Of a stretch of DNA of 64,000 nucleotides, positions 46,370-57,131 are shown one piece after another. The stretch comes from Hyphomicrobium sp. 99. GTDB lineage: Bacteria; Pseudomonadota; Alphaproteobacteria; Rhizobiales; Hyphomicrobiaceae. The stretch spans positions 2,367,545 to 2,431,544 of the forward strand of contig NZ_KQ031382.1 of the NCBI RefSeq assembly GCF_000384335.2. The letters are read 5' to 3'. Below the pieces are notes generated by a model, which saw only the letters and a list, made by a program, of their open reading frames with translations, did no database searches and was not told where the DNA came from. The position numbers were made by a program, and so were the translations under genes. Position 1 is the first letter of the stretch, and each line of letters begins with the position of its first letter.

Positions 46370-48857
46370 GCGAACTCGTAAGCCCCTTGGCGGTCAGAAT
46401 GGTTCCGCAAAGCCGCGGAATGTCTTTCGTCAGAGCGTCGACGCCGAAATCCGAAACCGATTCGTTGGGACGATTGGATGAAACGAAGAGAACGGAGTTC
46501 GCCGCACCGAGATCTGCAGAGAGCGCTTCAACCCGCGTATCGACGACGATAATTTCATAGATTTCTTTTGCCGCCTCAAGCGCGGCTAGGAGCGAAGAAG
46601 CCTGGGGATCGCTGACGATCAGCACGTCGAGGTTCGGCTCGCGCGTCTTGTTGATCCGTCCCCTCGCCTCCTGCGCATCGCGCGCAGTCAATTCACCGTC
46701 CGCAACCAGCAAACGCGTGAGCCCTGGTGTCCGCACATCACCGTCGACGATCAAAACCTTTTTGCCTTCCGCAGCGATTGTGTGAGCGTAGGCCAGCGCG
46801 ATGACCGGCTTGATAGGCACACTATGATTGGCGACGAACCAAACGATCCGGCCCGAGATACCGCCATTACCGCCGCCATTTACGTATGCTTGCAGCGATC
46901 GAATGTGATCTGCGAAAGCCGTATCGGAAGACTTCGCGGCACTGCGTGCCAGCAACCCCATCGCCGAAGTTCCTTCACGCAGCCAAATGCTCTGCGCCGC
47001 ACGAGATGCCGCGCGCATGTCGCTGACCAACCGGCGCGATGCAAGCGGGATAACCTCGCTCTCCTCCGATACCTCGGCGTCCGCTTGCGCGAGAGGCCCC
47101 GCTGTGTCGACCGCCGTCTTCCGCCCCGATAAATGAGCTGCCTGCACAATCTCCACCGAGCTGACCAAAGCGTTCGGATGAACAGTTTCGCTCGTGACCG
47201 AATTGCCTTCTGATACATTCGCATTGGTGGAATTTTTCGAGGGCGCTTCAACCGTCCGCCTTAGATGTTCGGAAGAAAACGTTGGCGAAATCGCAGCAGA
47301 CGCCTCGCCCGCGGTCCCTTCAACTTTCTCACGCTGTGGCTGACCGCCAGTGCGCGCGCTTGCGCTCCGCGGAGCAGGAGCATCAACGGGGACATGCGAT
47401 CCGATAAGGCCGCGAACAAGCGGAAGCACCGCAGTCACGGCGCCGAGGGCCACCCCGATCAAGAAGCCGAGAGCGGCCAAAATGACGCCGCGAGGCGGAA
47501 ACACGCGCGCCGACAGCGGCATCGCCGAAGAGATGATCCTCACGTTCGTGGTGTTCAGTCGGGACTGCTCCCGCGTCTCGCGCGAACGCGCGACCGACTG
47601 CTGGTAAAGCGTCTGCGTAACCTCAAAGTTGCGCTCCAACTCGCGCAGTTCGATTTGCGCCTTCGCGGCCTCGTTCATCTGGCCATTGAGACGCGCCACC
47701 GAATCCAACAGCGATTGCTCGTTGGCTTTCGCTCGTTCGTAGTCGTGGCGGATGCTTTGCAGAACGCGAGCGATCTCGCGATCCATCTCTGACCTGACCG
47801 CCCGCTCCTGCTGAGCCATCGTCACCATGACGGGATGCTTCGGCATCAATTGAGCGCCAAATCTCGCCCGTTCCGCGGAAACGGTAGCAAGTTGCTTCTT
47901 CAGATTGATCAGTGTCTGCGACGCCATGATTTCCGGCATGGATTCAGGCGTGGCGCGCGATCTCTCGATATCGTCGATCTGCGCCTTGATGCGGTCGGTA
48001 TTGGCTCGGGCCAGTGCGAGCTGATTATTCGCATCGGAGAGCTGCTGTTCGACGACGAGCTTGCCGCTCGCAAGTCCTAGATTATGCGCAGCTTTGTAAG
48101 ACGCGATTTTTTCTTCCGCAGCGTTGACCTGGTCCTGCATGGCCTTGAGGCCGGAATCGAGCGCCTCGGCCGCGCCCTCGTTGCTGGATGACCGGTATTG
48201 CGCTTGATCTTCCAGATAGGCCGCAATGATGGCGTCGCCGATGCGCACCGACTTATTCGGATCGTTAGAGCTGACGGACAACTCGATCACAAACGTGCGC
48301 TCGGGACGCTTGACACCGATCCGCTGCTGCAGCGTCTGCAGGGCCGCCAATTCCAAATCGCCCGTCTGCGCGGAACTCGATTGCCCCGTCAGACGGGAAA
48401 TCGCAGCCGACAAAGCGTTGCTCGCAGTCCCGTTGAATTCCGGATCATTCTGGAGCCCCAATTTTGCAATGGCTCGTTTTAGAACACTGTTCGACGAGAG
48501 CACCTGAACTTGGCTCTCGACGACCGTGATGCCGGAATCGGACTCCCCGGCGCGCGGCATCACCTCTTTGTCGAGCAGACGGAGGTCGCGCGGATCAACG
48601 AGCAGTTCGGCTGTCGCGACATACCGATGCGGAACGAACTTGGCAGCCGTGACGGCCAACCCCGCGCCTAACACACCGCAAATCAGCAGGAAAAAGCGAC
48701 GACGCCACAGAGTTGCCAAAACCGCTGCCACATCGAAATCACTCGGCGCCGGTGAGGAAGCTGCCCGTTCACGAACGGCCTCTGCGTGGGGTTTATCCAA
48801 AAACACGTCTGTCTCCGCCCGCATCTCGATAGGAAAAAACCGATGATCCAGCCCCAT
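46341..48857 (-). CDS. Wzc/GumC-like polysaccharide co-polymerase with degenerate kinase domain
   Basis: 838 residues. A Wzz domain with a first membrane helix near 55-77, a long periplasmic coiled-coil region (about 230-430) and a second helix near 455-480 are followed by a cytoplasmic linker and a C-terminal P-loop-like domain. The Walker A site (about 677-690) lacks G-K-S/T and instead reads S-V-P-I-K-P-V; the A' motif V-L-I-V-D-G-D at 701-707 remains. No tyrosine tail. Likely a chain-length regulator that no longer has kinase activity. The first gene of the Wzc-GH5-Wzy operon. Confidence 0.88.
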   Translation of the reverse strand: MGLDHRFFPIEMRAETDVFLDKPHAEAVRERAASSPAPSDFDVAAVLATLWRRRFFLLICGVLGAGLAVTAAKFVPHRYVATAELLVDPRDLRLLDKEVMPRAGESDSGITVVESQVQVLSSNSVLKRAIAKLGLQNDPEFNGTASNALSAAISRLTGQSSSAQTGDLELAALQTLQQRIGVKRPERTFVIELSVSSNDPNKSVRIGDAIIAAYLEDQAQYRSSSNEGAAEALDSGLKAMQDQVNAAEEKIASYKAAHNLGLASGKLVVEQQLSDANNQLALARANTDRIKAQIDDIERSRATPESMPEIMASQTLINLKKQLATVSAERARFGAQLMPKHPVMVTMAQQERAVRSEMDREIARVLQSIRHDYERAKANEQSLLDSVARLNGQMNEAAKAQIELRELERNFEVTQTLYQQSVARSRETREQSRLNTTNVRIISSAMPLSARVFPPRGVILAALGFLIGVALGAVTAVLPLVRGLIGSHVPVDAPAPRSASARTGGQPQREKVEGTAGEASAAISPTFSSEHLRRTVEAPSKNSTNANVSEGNSVTSETVHPNALVSSVEIVQAAHLSGRKTAVDTAGPLAQADAEVSEESEVIPLASRRLVSDMRAASRAAQSIWLREGTSAMGLLARSAAKSSDTAFADHIRSLQAYVNGGGNGGISGRIVWFVANHSVPIKPVIALAYAHTIAAEGKKVLIVDGDVRTPGLTRLLVADGELTARDAQEARGRINKTREPNLDVLIVSDPQASSLLAALEAAKEIYEIIVVDTRVEALSADLGAANSVLFVSSNRPNESVSDFGVDALTKDIPRLCGTILTAKGLTSSHAAIAAHAV

Positions 48858-48957
48858 CAGGCGAAGGGCCAGTTGCCTATCACGAGCAAACGACGTGCCA
48901 CCCCAGTTATTGGTTAATATCGATTAAGACTTGGAGACGCGAGGCCCCGCGCCGATC

Positions 48958-48986
48958 AGAAAAAAGGCCCCGAAAATCGGGGCCTT
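48958..48986 (-). terminator. Rho-independent terminator
   Basis: On the minus strand a 10-bp stem (48986-48977 with 48973-48964; AAGGCCCCGA on the plus strand) with a 3-base loop is followed by a T-run (48965-48960). It ends the small secreted protein gene at 48995. Confidence 0.9.
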
Positions 48987-48994
48987 GAAGCAGA

Positions 48995-49294
48995 TTACTT
49001 CGAAGTATCGCCGGGCTTCTTGTTGGACGGACCGTTGGTGCTGTCTTGCGCACCCTTCACACCGGTCGCATCCTGAGAGGGGGACATGCCCTGATCGCCG
49101 GTGCTCGCGCCACTGGTCCCCGCTGGACCGTTAGCATCCATGGCGGGACCGTTCTTACTACCCGGCGCGCCCTTCACGCCAGGTCCAGAACTTGTCTCGG
49201 AAGCCGGCTTATTATCGCTCGAATAGTCGGCTGCGAGCACAGGGGCGATACCAAACAGAGTCGCGATAGCACAGGCCGCAATGATCTTCTTCAT
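48995..49294 (-). CDS. Small secreted Gly/Ser/Pro-rich protein
   Basis: 99 residues from ATG 49294 with AGAGGA upstream. The signal peptide ends V-L-A-A near residue 22. The mature part is low-complexity with three variants of the unit G-V/A-K-G-A-x-x-S/T-x-N-G-P. No known domain. A strong terminator follows eight bases after the stop, so it is a single-gene unit. Confidence 0.7.
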   Translation of the reverse strand: MKKIIAACAIATLFGIAPVLAADYSSDNKPASETSSGPGVKGAPGSKNGPAMDANGPAGTSGASTGDQGMSPSQDATGVKGAQDSTNGPSNKKPGDTSK

Positions 49295-49394
49295 GGCGTT
49301 TCCATCCTCTTTGTCTTGTTGACTTGCGAGGTTGGAACGCACCCGCGATTGCAGCGTTCCGCTGCTGCAGCTCACTTCGCGATCACATTCCTGA

Positions 49395-49703
49395 TCAGTT
49401 TGCTTTGCGCATTAACCGCATCGCGCCGCGGTATAGAAGCCACACGGCAAAGAACGGAGCGAAAAGAAGAAGGACCAGCAGATCCGACATCAATCCGATG
49501 CCGCGCCGGATCAGCGCCACCGCTTTTGATTTCGGAGGCTCTGGATATTCGCCCGGAATGTATTCTCGAACTTGTCGAGGCTCCACGGGAAGCTCGACGC
49601 TTCGCAGCGTTACGCGGCGTTGCATCCAAGCGCGACGCCGATAACGGTCAATCTTCCGGGCACGATCAGCCCTGCCCAGAATTACTGATTTTGTCTGACG
49701 CAT
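49395..49703 (-). CDS. Small membrane protein of unknown function
   Basis: 102 residues from ATG 49703, six bases after GGGAG. A basic N-terminal half (R-A-R-K-I-D-R-Y-R-R-R) is followed by one hydrophobic helix (L-L-V-L-L-L-F-A-P-F-F) close to the C-terminus. No family recognised. Confidence 0.6.
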   Translation of the reverse strand: MRQTKSVILGRADRARKIDRYRRRAWMQRRVTLRSVELPVEPRQVREYIPGEYPEPPKSKAVALIRRGIGLMSDLLVLLLFAPFFAVWLLYRGAMRLMRKAN

Positions 49704-49848
49704 AACACTCCCGTTCATACGAACGGAACGCACGGAACGCTCTGGCGTTCCGGCGTCACAATACCGCGAGGTAGCGTTAGAAAACCTCCAACAAAGGCCA
49801 CATTCTACTGGCGTTTCAGCCAGCACGCCCCTGATGGCCGAACTCGTC

Positions 49849-51198
<1,350 letters not shown>

Positions 51199-51393
51199 TT
51201 ATTAAACCCTATTGTCAGTGCCGCAAAGTCCCGGCGGGCGGGGTTGCGCCTACCCTATCGGTCAGATCATGCTCGAGACGAGTGGATTGGGTCAGTTTGT
51301 TCCTGCAATAGAGGAGAAACCCGCCCAAGATGCCTGGGTTGCGCTAAAAAGGCGCTGACCGGGCGCTCGTTCACGCGATGAGCCGAATCAACA

Positions 51394-52143
51394 GTGATTT
51401 TAGGAAAGAACGTTCACACCGTGCCGGAATCTTCTGCTCTAGTTCTCTTTTCGGGTGGCCAGGACTCGACTGTATGTCTGGCATGGGCGCTTGACCGCTA
51501 TGACCGCGTCGAGACGGTCGGATTCAGGTATGGCCAGCGCCACGGTGTTGAACTCGAGCAGCGCGACGTCATTCGCTCGAAACTTCCGCGCCTCGGCCCC
51601 TATGGACATCGCTTGGGCGGCGATGCCCTCCTCGACTTGCCCGCGCTCCAAAGCATCAGCGATACGGCGTTGACGCGCGAGACCGAAATCACGTTCGCGG
51701 CGACCGGCTTGCCGACGACTTTCGTCCCAGGTCGCAATCTTCTCTTTCTCACCTACGCGGCAGCCCTCGGCTATCGGCGCGGTATCGGCACGCTCGTCGG
51801 CGGCATGTGCGAAACGGATTTTTCCGGCTATCCGGATTGCCGGAACGACACGATCCAGGCAATGGCCCAAGCCCTGTCATTGGGATTGGCATCGCCCGTC
51901 ACCATCGAAACACCGCTGATGTTCATCGACAAAGCCGCGACGTGGGAACTCGCCTCGAAACTCGGCGGCGAAGAGCTTATTAAAATCATTCTGGAAGACA
52001 CCCACACCTGCTATATGGGAGACAGAACCCATCGCCACGAGTGGGGCTACGGCTGCGGCAAGTGCCCCGCCTGCGATCTTCGCGCCAAAGGTTGGACGGA
52101 ATGGCATACCCGAACCGGCGATATCGCTGAGGCTGAACATTAA
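51394..52143 (+). CDS. queC: 7-cyano-7-deazaguanine synthase
   Basis: 249 residues from GTG 51394; GTG 51421 is an alternative. PP-loop S-G-G-Q-D-S-T near residue 20 binds ATP and the C-terminal Zn motif C-x2-C-x2-C (G-C-G-K-C-P-A-C) is present. Makes preQ0 from carboxy-deazaguanine and ammonia. The remaining pathway genes queE, queD and queF lie about 0.7 kb on, separated by a thioesterase gene on the other strand. Confidence 0.95.
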   Translation: MILGKNVHTVPESSALVLFSGGQDSTVCLAWALDRYDRVETVGFRYGQRHGVELEQRDVIRSKLPRLGPYGHRLGGDALLDLPALQSISDTALTRETEITFAATGLPTTFVPGRNLLFLTYAAALGYRRGIGTLVGGMCETDFSGYPDCRNDTIQAMAQALSLGLASPVTIETPLMFIDKAATWELASKLGGEELIKIILEDTHTCYMGDRTHRHEWGYGCGKCPACDLRAKGWTEWHTRTGDIAEAEH

Positions 52144-52183
52144 ACTTTGCCACCTTCGGCAGTGGCCCGAGGATGACCAGTTC

Positions 52184-52669
52184 CTAAAAAGGAAAGACCA
52201 GACACGTCGTCGTTGCGTGCGCGATCAGCCGGCCTTTGCTGTCCGTCAATCGCCCTTCCGCCGTCGCGCCGCGCCGGCCGCGCGCGAGCAGCGTACCTTC
52301 GGCTCGCACGGTTCCTGTGTCTTTCGTCATCGGCCGAAGCAGCGAAACCTTGAACTCCATCGTCGTGAAGCCCGTGCCCTTGGGCAACGTCGAAAGCACC
52401 GCGCAAGCCATGCAGGAATCGAGCAGCGTCGCAGTATAACCCGCGTGCACCGTTCGAATGGGGTTGTAGTGGTCTTCGCGCGGCTCGGAGATGAACACCG
52501 TCCGCCCCTGCTCTACCGCGGTCATCTGGAAGCCAAGCAGCTTGGCTATCGGCGGCGCAGGCAGATCTCCCCGCAACATTCCGTTGAGAAACTCCAGCCC
52601 GCTCATTGAGGTCAGCGTCTCGAGATCGACGATGCCGAAATTGTCGGTCGCGGATGAGCTTGGCTGCAT
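52184..52669 (-). CDS. PaaI-type hotdog thioesterase
   Basis: 161 residues. The hotdog core has the conserved H-A-G-Y-T-A-T-L-L-D helix and the N-P-I-R-T-V-H-A-G substrate loop of PaaI/YdiI thioesterases. It hydrolyses acyl-CoA; the acyl group is unknown. Inserted between queC and queE on the opposite strand. Confidence 0.88.
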   Translation of the reverse strand: MQPSSSATDNFGIVDLETLTSMSGLEFLNGMLRGDLPAPPIAKLLGFQMTAVEQGRTVFISEPREDHYNPIRTVHAGYTATLLDSCMACAVLSTLPKGTGFTTMEFKVSLLRPMTKDTGTVRAEGTLLARGRRGATAEGRLTDSKGRLIAHATTTCLVFPF

Positions 52670-52827
52670 GGTGAAATCCCATTTCAGGCGTTTCGCAACG
52701 TTGATCGCGAGGAGGAACGACGGCGAACGCGACCATTACGAGGTTGAAATTGCGGTATGAACGCGCGCCGGTCACCATTGCCGTCCGTCGGACTTGACTT
52801 GGCCGTCCCGCTTCGTAGGTATCCGGC

Positions 52828-53457
52828 ATGTACGCGATCAAGGAGATTTTCTACACGCTTCAAGGCGAAGGCGCTAATGCCGGCACGCCCGCCGTATTTT
52901 GCCGTTTTGCAGGCTGCAACCTCTGGAGCGGCCGCGAACAGGACCGCGCCAAGGCTGTCTGCCAGTTTTGCGACACCGATTTTGTCGGCATCGACGGAGA
53001 AGGTGGCGGCCGCTTCGAGACGGCTGATGCTCTCGCAGACGCCTGCCGCTCCGCCGCACCACAATCCAATCACTCCGCACTCATCGTTCTGACCGGCGGC
53101 GAGCCGATGCTGCAAGTCGATCAGGAACTGGTCGACGCCCTGCATGCCCGCGGTTTTCGCATCGCCATCGAAACCAACGGTACCCTGCCTGTGCTCGACA
53201 CCATCGATTGGATCTGTGTCTCGCCGAAGGCCGGAGCAGACCTGAAGCAGCGCCACGGCAACGAGCTCAAGCTCGTCTTTCCGCAAGAAGGCAGCGACCC
53301 GGCCCGCTTTCTTGAACTCGACTTCGAGGAACGCTTCCTCCAGCCGATGGATGGACCCGAGCAGCACGCCAACACCCTGGCCGCCATCGCCTACTGCAAA
53401 GCCAATCCGGCATGGCGTTTATCCGTACAAACCCATAAAATCCTGGGAATTCCTTAA
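52828..53457 (+). CDS. queE: 7-carboxy-7-deazaguanine synthase (radical SAM), C-x14-C-x2-C type
   Basis: 209 residues. The Fe-S motif is C-N-L-W-S-G-R-E-Q...V-C-Q-F-C, that is C-x14-C-x2-C, the variant known from Burkholderia QueE rather than the classic C-x3-C-x2-C. T-G-G-E-P is the SAM-binding GGE motif. Converts carboxy-tetrahydropterin, the QueD product, to carboxy-deazaguanine. The next gene is queD, 87 bases on. Confidence 0.96.
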   Translation: MYAIKEIFYTLQGEGANAGTPAVFCRFAGCNLWSGREQDRAKAVCQFCDTDFVGIDGEGGGRFETADALADACRSAAPQSNHSALIVLTGGEPMLQVDQELVDALHARGFRIAIETNGTLPVLDTIDWICVSPKAGADLKQRHGNELKLVFPQEGSDPARFLELDFEERFLQPMDGPEQHANTLAAIAYCKANPAWRLSVQTHKILGIP

Positions 53458-53544
53458 CGGAAACGCGCCTCCGCGCCCGTTTGGCGCGGTTTGAGCCCGG
53501 AGGCGGGGGTGGCGCCTCAGGTCGAAATCCCTTATTGAGCGGCC

Positions 53545-53934
53545 ATGCAAATTTACAAGGAATTCAGGTTCGAGGCGGCCCATTTCCTGCCGTCGGCAGC
53601 CCCCGGCACACCGAATGCGCGCGTGCACGGTCACTCGTTCCGCGCGCGCATCGTCGTCGAAGGCGAGCCGAGCGAAGCGACTGGCTACATCTTCCATTTC
53701 GATGAACTCGCAGCGGCAATCCGCGAGACGGAAGACGCGCTCGACCATCGCATGCTCAACGATATCGACGGCCTCGCCGCGCCGACGCTCGAACGCATCT
53801 CGATGTGGATTTGGAACCGGCTGTCGAACCGCATACCTGGCCTTGTTCAAGTCGAGGTCCATCGCGACAGCTGCAGTGAAGGTTGTATCTATCGCGGCCC
53901 TTCCCCGGACGCTCGTCGTCTGGCGGCGGAGTAG
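53545..53934 (+). CDS. queD: 6-carboxytetrahydropterin synthase-like protein (QueD) lacking the catalytic Cys
   Basis: 129 residues. Zn ligands of the family are present (F-E-A-A-H-F and V-H-G-H-S) and the C-terminus C-S-E-G-C-I-Y-R-G aligns with E. coli QueD. At the position of the catalytic Cys, four residues before H-G-H, this protein has Asn (P-N-A-R-V-H-G-H). The gene sits between queE and queF, so a QueD function is expected despite this. Either another residue takes over or a second QueD exists elsewhere. Confidence 0.88.
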   Translation: MQIYKEFRFEAAHFLPSAAPGTPNARVHGHSFRARIVVEGEPSEATGYIFHFDELAAAIRETEDALDHRMLNDIDGLAAPTLERISMWIWNRLSNRIPGLVQVEVHRDSCSEGCIYRGPSPDARRLAAE

Positions 53935-53940
53935 CGTGCG

Positions 53941-54402
53941 ATGACAGCGGGAAAGCCGGGCGTAACTCAACTCGGCAAGCAAGTCGGCATACCGGACAGC
54001 CCCGAAGCCGCCGAGCTTGAACGCGTCGCCAACCCACACGCCGATACAGATTATGTGGCCCGCTTCACCGCGCCCGAGTTCACGTCACTCTGCCCCGTGA
54101 CGGGTCAGCCCGATTTCGCGCACCTCGTCATCGACTACGTGCCGGGCCAATGGCTGCTCGAAAGCAAATCTCTGAAGCTTTATCTGGCGTCGTTTCGCAA
54201 CCATGGCGCATTCCACGAGGATTGCACCGTTGCGATCGGCAAACGCATCGCCGGCCTCATCGAACCGAAGTTCCTGCGGATCGGCGGCTACTGGTACCCG
54301 CGCGGCGGTATCCCGATTGACGTCTTCTGGCAGACGGGCACGCTCCCCAACGACGTCTGGCTACCCGACCAAGGCGTGCAGCCTTACAGAGGACGAGGCT
54401 AA
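53941..54402 (+). CDS. queF: NADPH-dependent 7-cyano-7-deazaguanine reductase (unimodal)
   Basis: 153 residues, the short unimodal form. Catalytic Cys in S-L-C-P-V-T-G-Q, the substrate-binding E-S-K-S-L-K-L-Y and F-H-E-D are intact. Reduces preQ0 to preQ1, the base inserted into tRNA by Tgt. Starts seven bases after queD. Confidence 0.96.
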   Translation: MTAGKPGVTQLGKQVGIPDSPEAAELERVANPHADTDYVARFTAPEFTSLCPVTGQPDFAHLVIDYVPGQWLLESKSLKLYLASFRNHGAFHEDCTVAIGKRIAGLIEPKFLRIGGYWYPRGGIPIDVFWQTGTLPNDVWLPDQGVQPYRGRG

Positions 54403-54451
54403 GCCCCGCCCCCTGTAGCGATTTCCGTTCAACCTCATACGGCTGAGCGAA

Positions 54452-54727
54452 TTACCAGTGACGGCGGTGGTGGTGCCGCCAGTAACGGTGGTGGCGATAG
54501 GGACGATAGTAGCCATACCCGTAATACGGACGGTAATAGGGGCGTCCGTAATAGTGGTGACGATGTCGCCAACGGCGATAATGCGTCTTCTCCACGACAC
54601 TGTTGCCGCTCTTCGCAACCGATTCAACAGCAGCAAGATTGCCACTGCCAATTGCAGCGGCCTGAGCTCCGGTCGCGGCAAAGCCGATCCCGAGTCCCAG
54701 CGCCACCGCTAAAAGTAGATTTCGCAT
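54452..54727 (-). CDS. Secreted His/Tyr/Arg-rich protein
   Basis: 91 residues. A signal peptide ends near A-Q-A-A (residue 24). The last 40 residues are almost only His, Tyr, Arg, Trp and Gly (for example H-R-H-H-Y-Y-G-R-P-Y-Y and R-H-H-H-R-R-H-W). Similar small proteins occur widely in Hyphomicrobiales; their role is unknown, metal binding being possible. Confidence 0.75.
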   Translation of the reverse strand: MRNLLLAVALGLGIGFAATGAQAAAIGSGNLAAVESVAKSGNSVVEKTHYRRWRHRHHYYGRPYYRPYYGYGYYRPYRHHRYWRHHHRRHW

Positions 54728-54924
54728 TTCGGTCTCCCAAGCTTATTGCCTCCCAGCAATTCCCAATTGCTGGTTCCGGCTTTTGAAAGTTTAGGAGCCC
54801 TTGACTGAACGGAAGCTGTACGGCGCGCACAATCTCCAGGCGAATTGGACTGAATGGAATTTGGCCTTGGCGGCCGGCTCTCCGAAGGTGAGTCGCCAAG
54901 GCCACGCAAAAGACGAAATCAGGA

Positions 54925-55857
54925 TTAGCGGTTCTCGGGCAACGGAATAAATTCCGTTTCATCGCCGGGCACGATTGCAAAACGGCCCTGTCGCCAATCT
55001 TCTTTGGCGCTATCAATTCGCTCTTGCGAACTCGATACGAAATTCCACCAGATGTGACGCGGTCCGTCCATCGGTTCGCCACCGAGCAACATCAATCGCG
55101 CGTTCGTCTCCGCGAGAATTGAAATGCGATCACCGGGCTTGAAAAACAGAAGCTGACCACCCTCGAAAGTCTGCCCGGCGATATCAATGCGACCCGAGGC
55201 GAGATACACGGCGCGTTCCTCATAATCCGGATCGAGAGGCAGCACCGCACCCGGCGCGAGAACGGCCTCGGCATAGAAGCAGGCATGCGGAAATGCCGCC
55301 GGCGATGTCTCACCGTAAAGGCTTCCGACGATGAGCCGAACGCGTTTCCCCTCACCCTCCAATCTCGGCAACGCACTCACATCATGATGCGCAAATTCCG
55401 GTGCGCTCTCTTCATGCGATTTCGGAAGCGCCATCCACGCCTGGATTCCGAACATATCCTGACCGGACAGTCTCATCTCCGGAGCCGTTCGCTCCGAATG
55501 AACGATGCCACGTCCGGCCGTCATCAGATTGACCTCGCCCGGCCGGATCGCGAGAGATGACCCGAGGCTGTCCCGATGCATCATCTCGCCTTCAAAGAGA
55601 TAGGTGACGGTCGCGAGTCCGATGTGGGGATGCGGCCTCACATCGATGCCTTGTCCCGATAAAAATTGCGCTGGTCCCATTTGATCGAAAAAAATGAACG
55701 GCCCGATCATCTGCCGCTGCGCCGATGGCAGAGCGCGACGCACCTCGAAACCGCCGAGATCACGCGCGCGAGGCACGATGACCTGCTCGATCGCATCGCA
55801 GGATTGTCGATCGCCCGGAATGGGATCGTTATCTTTGAGCCAACTCATCGATCGCAT
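54925..55857 (-). CDS. Pirin-family bicupin protein
   Basis: 310 residues from ATG 55857 (ATG 55848 also possible). Pirin motif with R-P-H-P-H-I-G-L-A and the later E-G-E-M-M-H-R-D supplies the metal site; a second cupin-like half follows. Members have quercetinase or transcription-related activities; the function here is unknown. The DCC-family gene lies upstream on the same strand, 42 bases away. Confidence 0.92.
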   Translation of the reverse strand: MRSMSWLKDNDPIPGDRQSCDAIEQVIVPRARDLGGFEVRRALPSAQRQMIGPFIFFDQMGPAQFLSGQGIDVRPHPHIGLATVTYLFEGEMMHRDSLGSSLAIRPGEVNLMTAGRGIVHSERTAPEMRLSGQDMFGIQAWMALPKSHEESAPEFAHHDVSALPRLEGEGKRVRLIVGSLYGETSPAAFPHACFYAEAVLAPGAVLPLDPDYEERAVYLASGRIDIAGQTFEGGQLLFFKPGDRISILAETNARLMLLGGEPMDGPRHIWWNFVSSSQERIDSAKEDWRQGRFAIVPGDETEFIPLPENR

Positions 55858-55899
55858 CCTCCGCTTCTGACATCATCGGGGCCACACCGTCAGCACGAG

Positions 55900-56358
55900 C
55901 TAGACGACAAGAAATCTCGACGCCTCGGCAGTACTCGGACGCCGGCACACATCCCGCCGGCCGAACCAGCTTATTCGGTTGCGTTGAACCCAATCGTAAA
56001 TTCGGTCCCCGATAACGCCCGGTATAAATCGGCCCACGAACCCCAGGCCTCGCCACGGTTGCGGCATGGTCCGCGCCGCGGCCATCACGCCAGCCCACCT
56101 CGTGTAAGGCAAACCATCGCGCAAAACCATGAAGGTGTCGAACGCGTCTGCGTCGAGATTGTAATGCCCGTAAAGGGCCTTCGGCAGCGGATCCTGGATC
56201 GCTGCAAATTGGCTCCGGCCAGCCGGGTCACGATCGAGCATCCACTGCACACCACTCGAACAGAGAACGCAAAGTCCGTCGAAAATGATCAACGGCCGAG
56301 TGTCGTCGAAACTCGGAACTGACGGATCATCGCGGTAGCTATAGGCCGTGAATGGCAT
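55900..56358 (-). CDS. DCC-family (DUF393) thiol-disulfide oxidoreductase
   Basis: 152 residues. The family motif F-D-G-L-C-V-L-C lies near residue 30, a variant of D-x-x-C-x-x-C typical of DUF393 proteins; R-W-A-G-V follows in the middle. Probable redox role. In line with the pirin gene. Confidence 0.88.
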   Translation of the reverse strand: MPFTAYSYRDDPSVPSFDDTRPLIIFDGLCVLCSSGVQWMLDRDPAGRSQFAAIQDPLPKALYGHYNLDADAFDTFMVLRDGLPYTRWAGVMAAARTMPQPWRGLGFVGRFIPGVIGDRIYDWVQRNRISWFGRRDVCRRPSTAEASRFLVV

Positions 56359-56522
56359 CGCGACTCATTTCCTGTCTCAAAGCGGTAGACCTGGCGCTAT
56401 CATGCTGCAAATTATGCTTCCGTCCCAATTCCGAAATATACCGGATAAAGCCTACCGGCGGCGGCGTCCGCCGCGTAGAAATTTGCGCACGTCATTCTCA
56501 GCGCCTCTTGGAGTCCAGATCG

Positions 56523-56948
56523 ATGATCCGCCGCGCAGCACACGTACCGTGCCTTCTCCTCTATCTCGGCCTTGCAAATGTATGGACCACCGGACCCGCG
56601 CGCGCCGAGATCGATTGCGCCAATGCAGTCTCAACAGTCGAAATGAACTTCTGCGCTGACAAAGACTATCAAGCAGCAGACAAGGCACTCAATGCCGCAT
56701 ACGCGAATGCGGTTGCTTCCATCCGAACGGGCGGCGACCAGGAAAAACCGTACGACGTAGCTTCCTTCTTAGAAGCGATGCGCAAGGCCCAACGAGCCTG
56801 GGTCGCGTACCGGGATGCCGACTGCAAAGAGCTGGTGGCGCAGGAGTGGTCAGGCGGCAGCGGAACGTCGTCTGCAATCCTCGGATGCATGACCGAAAAG
56901 ACGATCCAACGCACCAAAGAGCTGAGAGAACGATATCGGCAGCAGTGA
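56523..56948 (+). CDS. LprI-like (DUF1311) secreted protein
   Basis: 141 residues from ATG 56523, nine bases after GGAG. Signal peptide ends A-R-A-E near residue 28; the LprI pattern D-C-x8-M-N-x-C-A, then A-L-N-A-A-Y and W-V-A-Y-R-D-A-D-C, is complete. LprI proteins inhibit lysozyme in some bacteria. Four Cys probably form two disulfides. Confidence 0.88.
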   Translation: MIRRAAHVPCLLLYLGLANVWTTGPARAEIDCANAVSTVEMNFCADKDYQAADKALNAAYANAVASIRTGGDQEKPYDVASFLEAMRKAQRAWVAYRDADCKELVAQEWSGGSGTSSAILGCMTEKTIQRTKELRERYRQQ

Positions 56949-57131
56949 ACGGCGCCTTCAACCATCCCAAGTTAACCCTGTGGCCATTGGCAACTGCCAC
57001 CGAACCGTCGTTTTGGGGCATTAATTCTCGCCGCTGCACGAAGTCGGAACTCAACAAAGGTGCTGAGTTTTGCTCGCCGTGCACGAGCCCGGAAGTGACC
57101 GCGCACGAAAGTCGACGTCAGGAGAAAGAAC

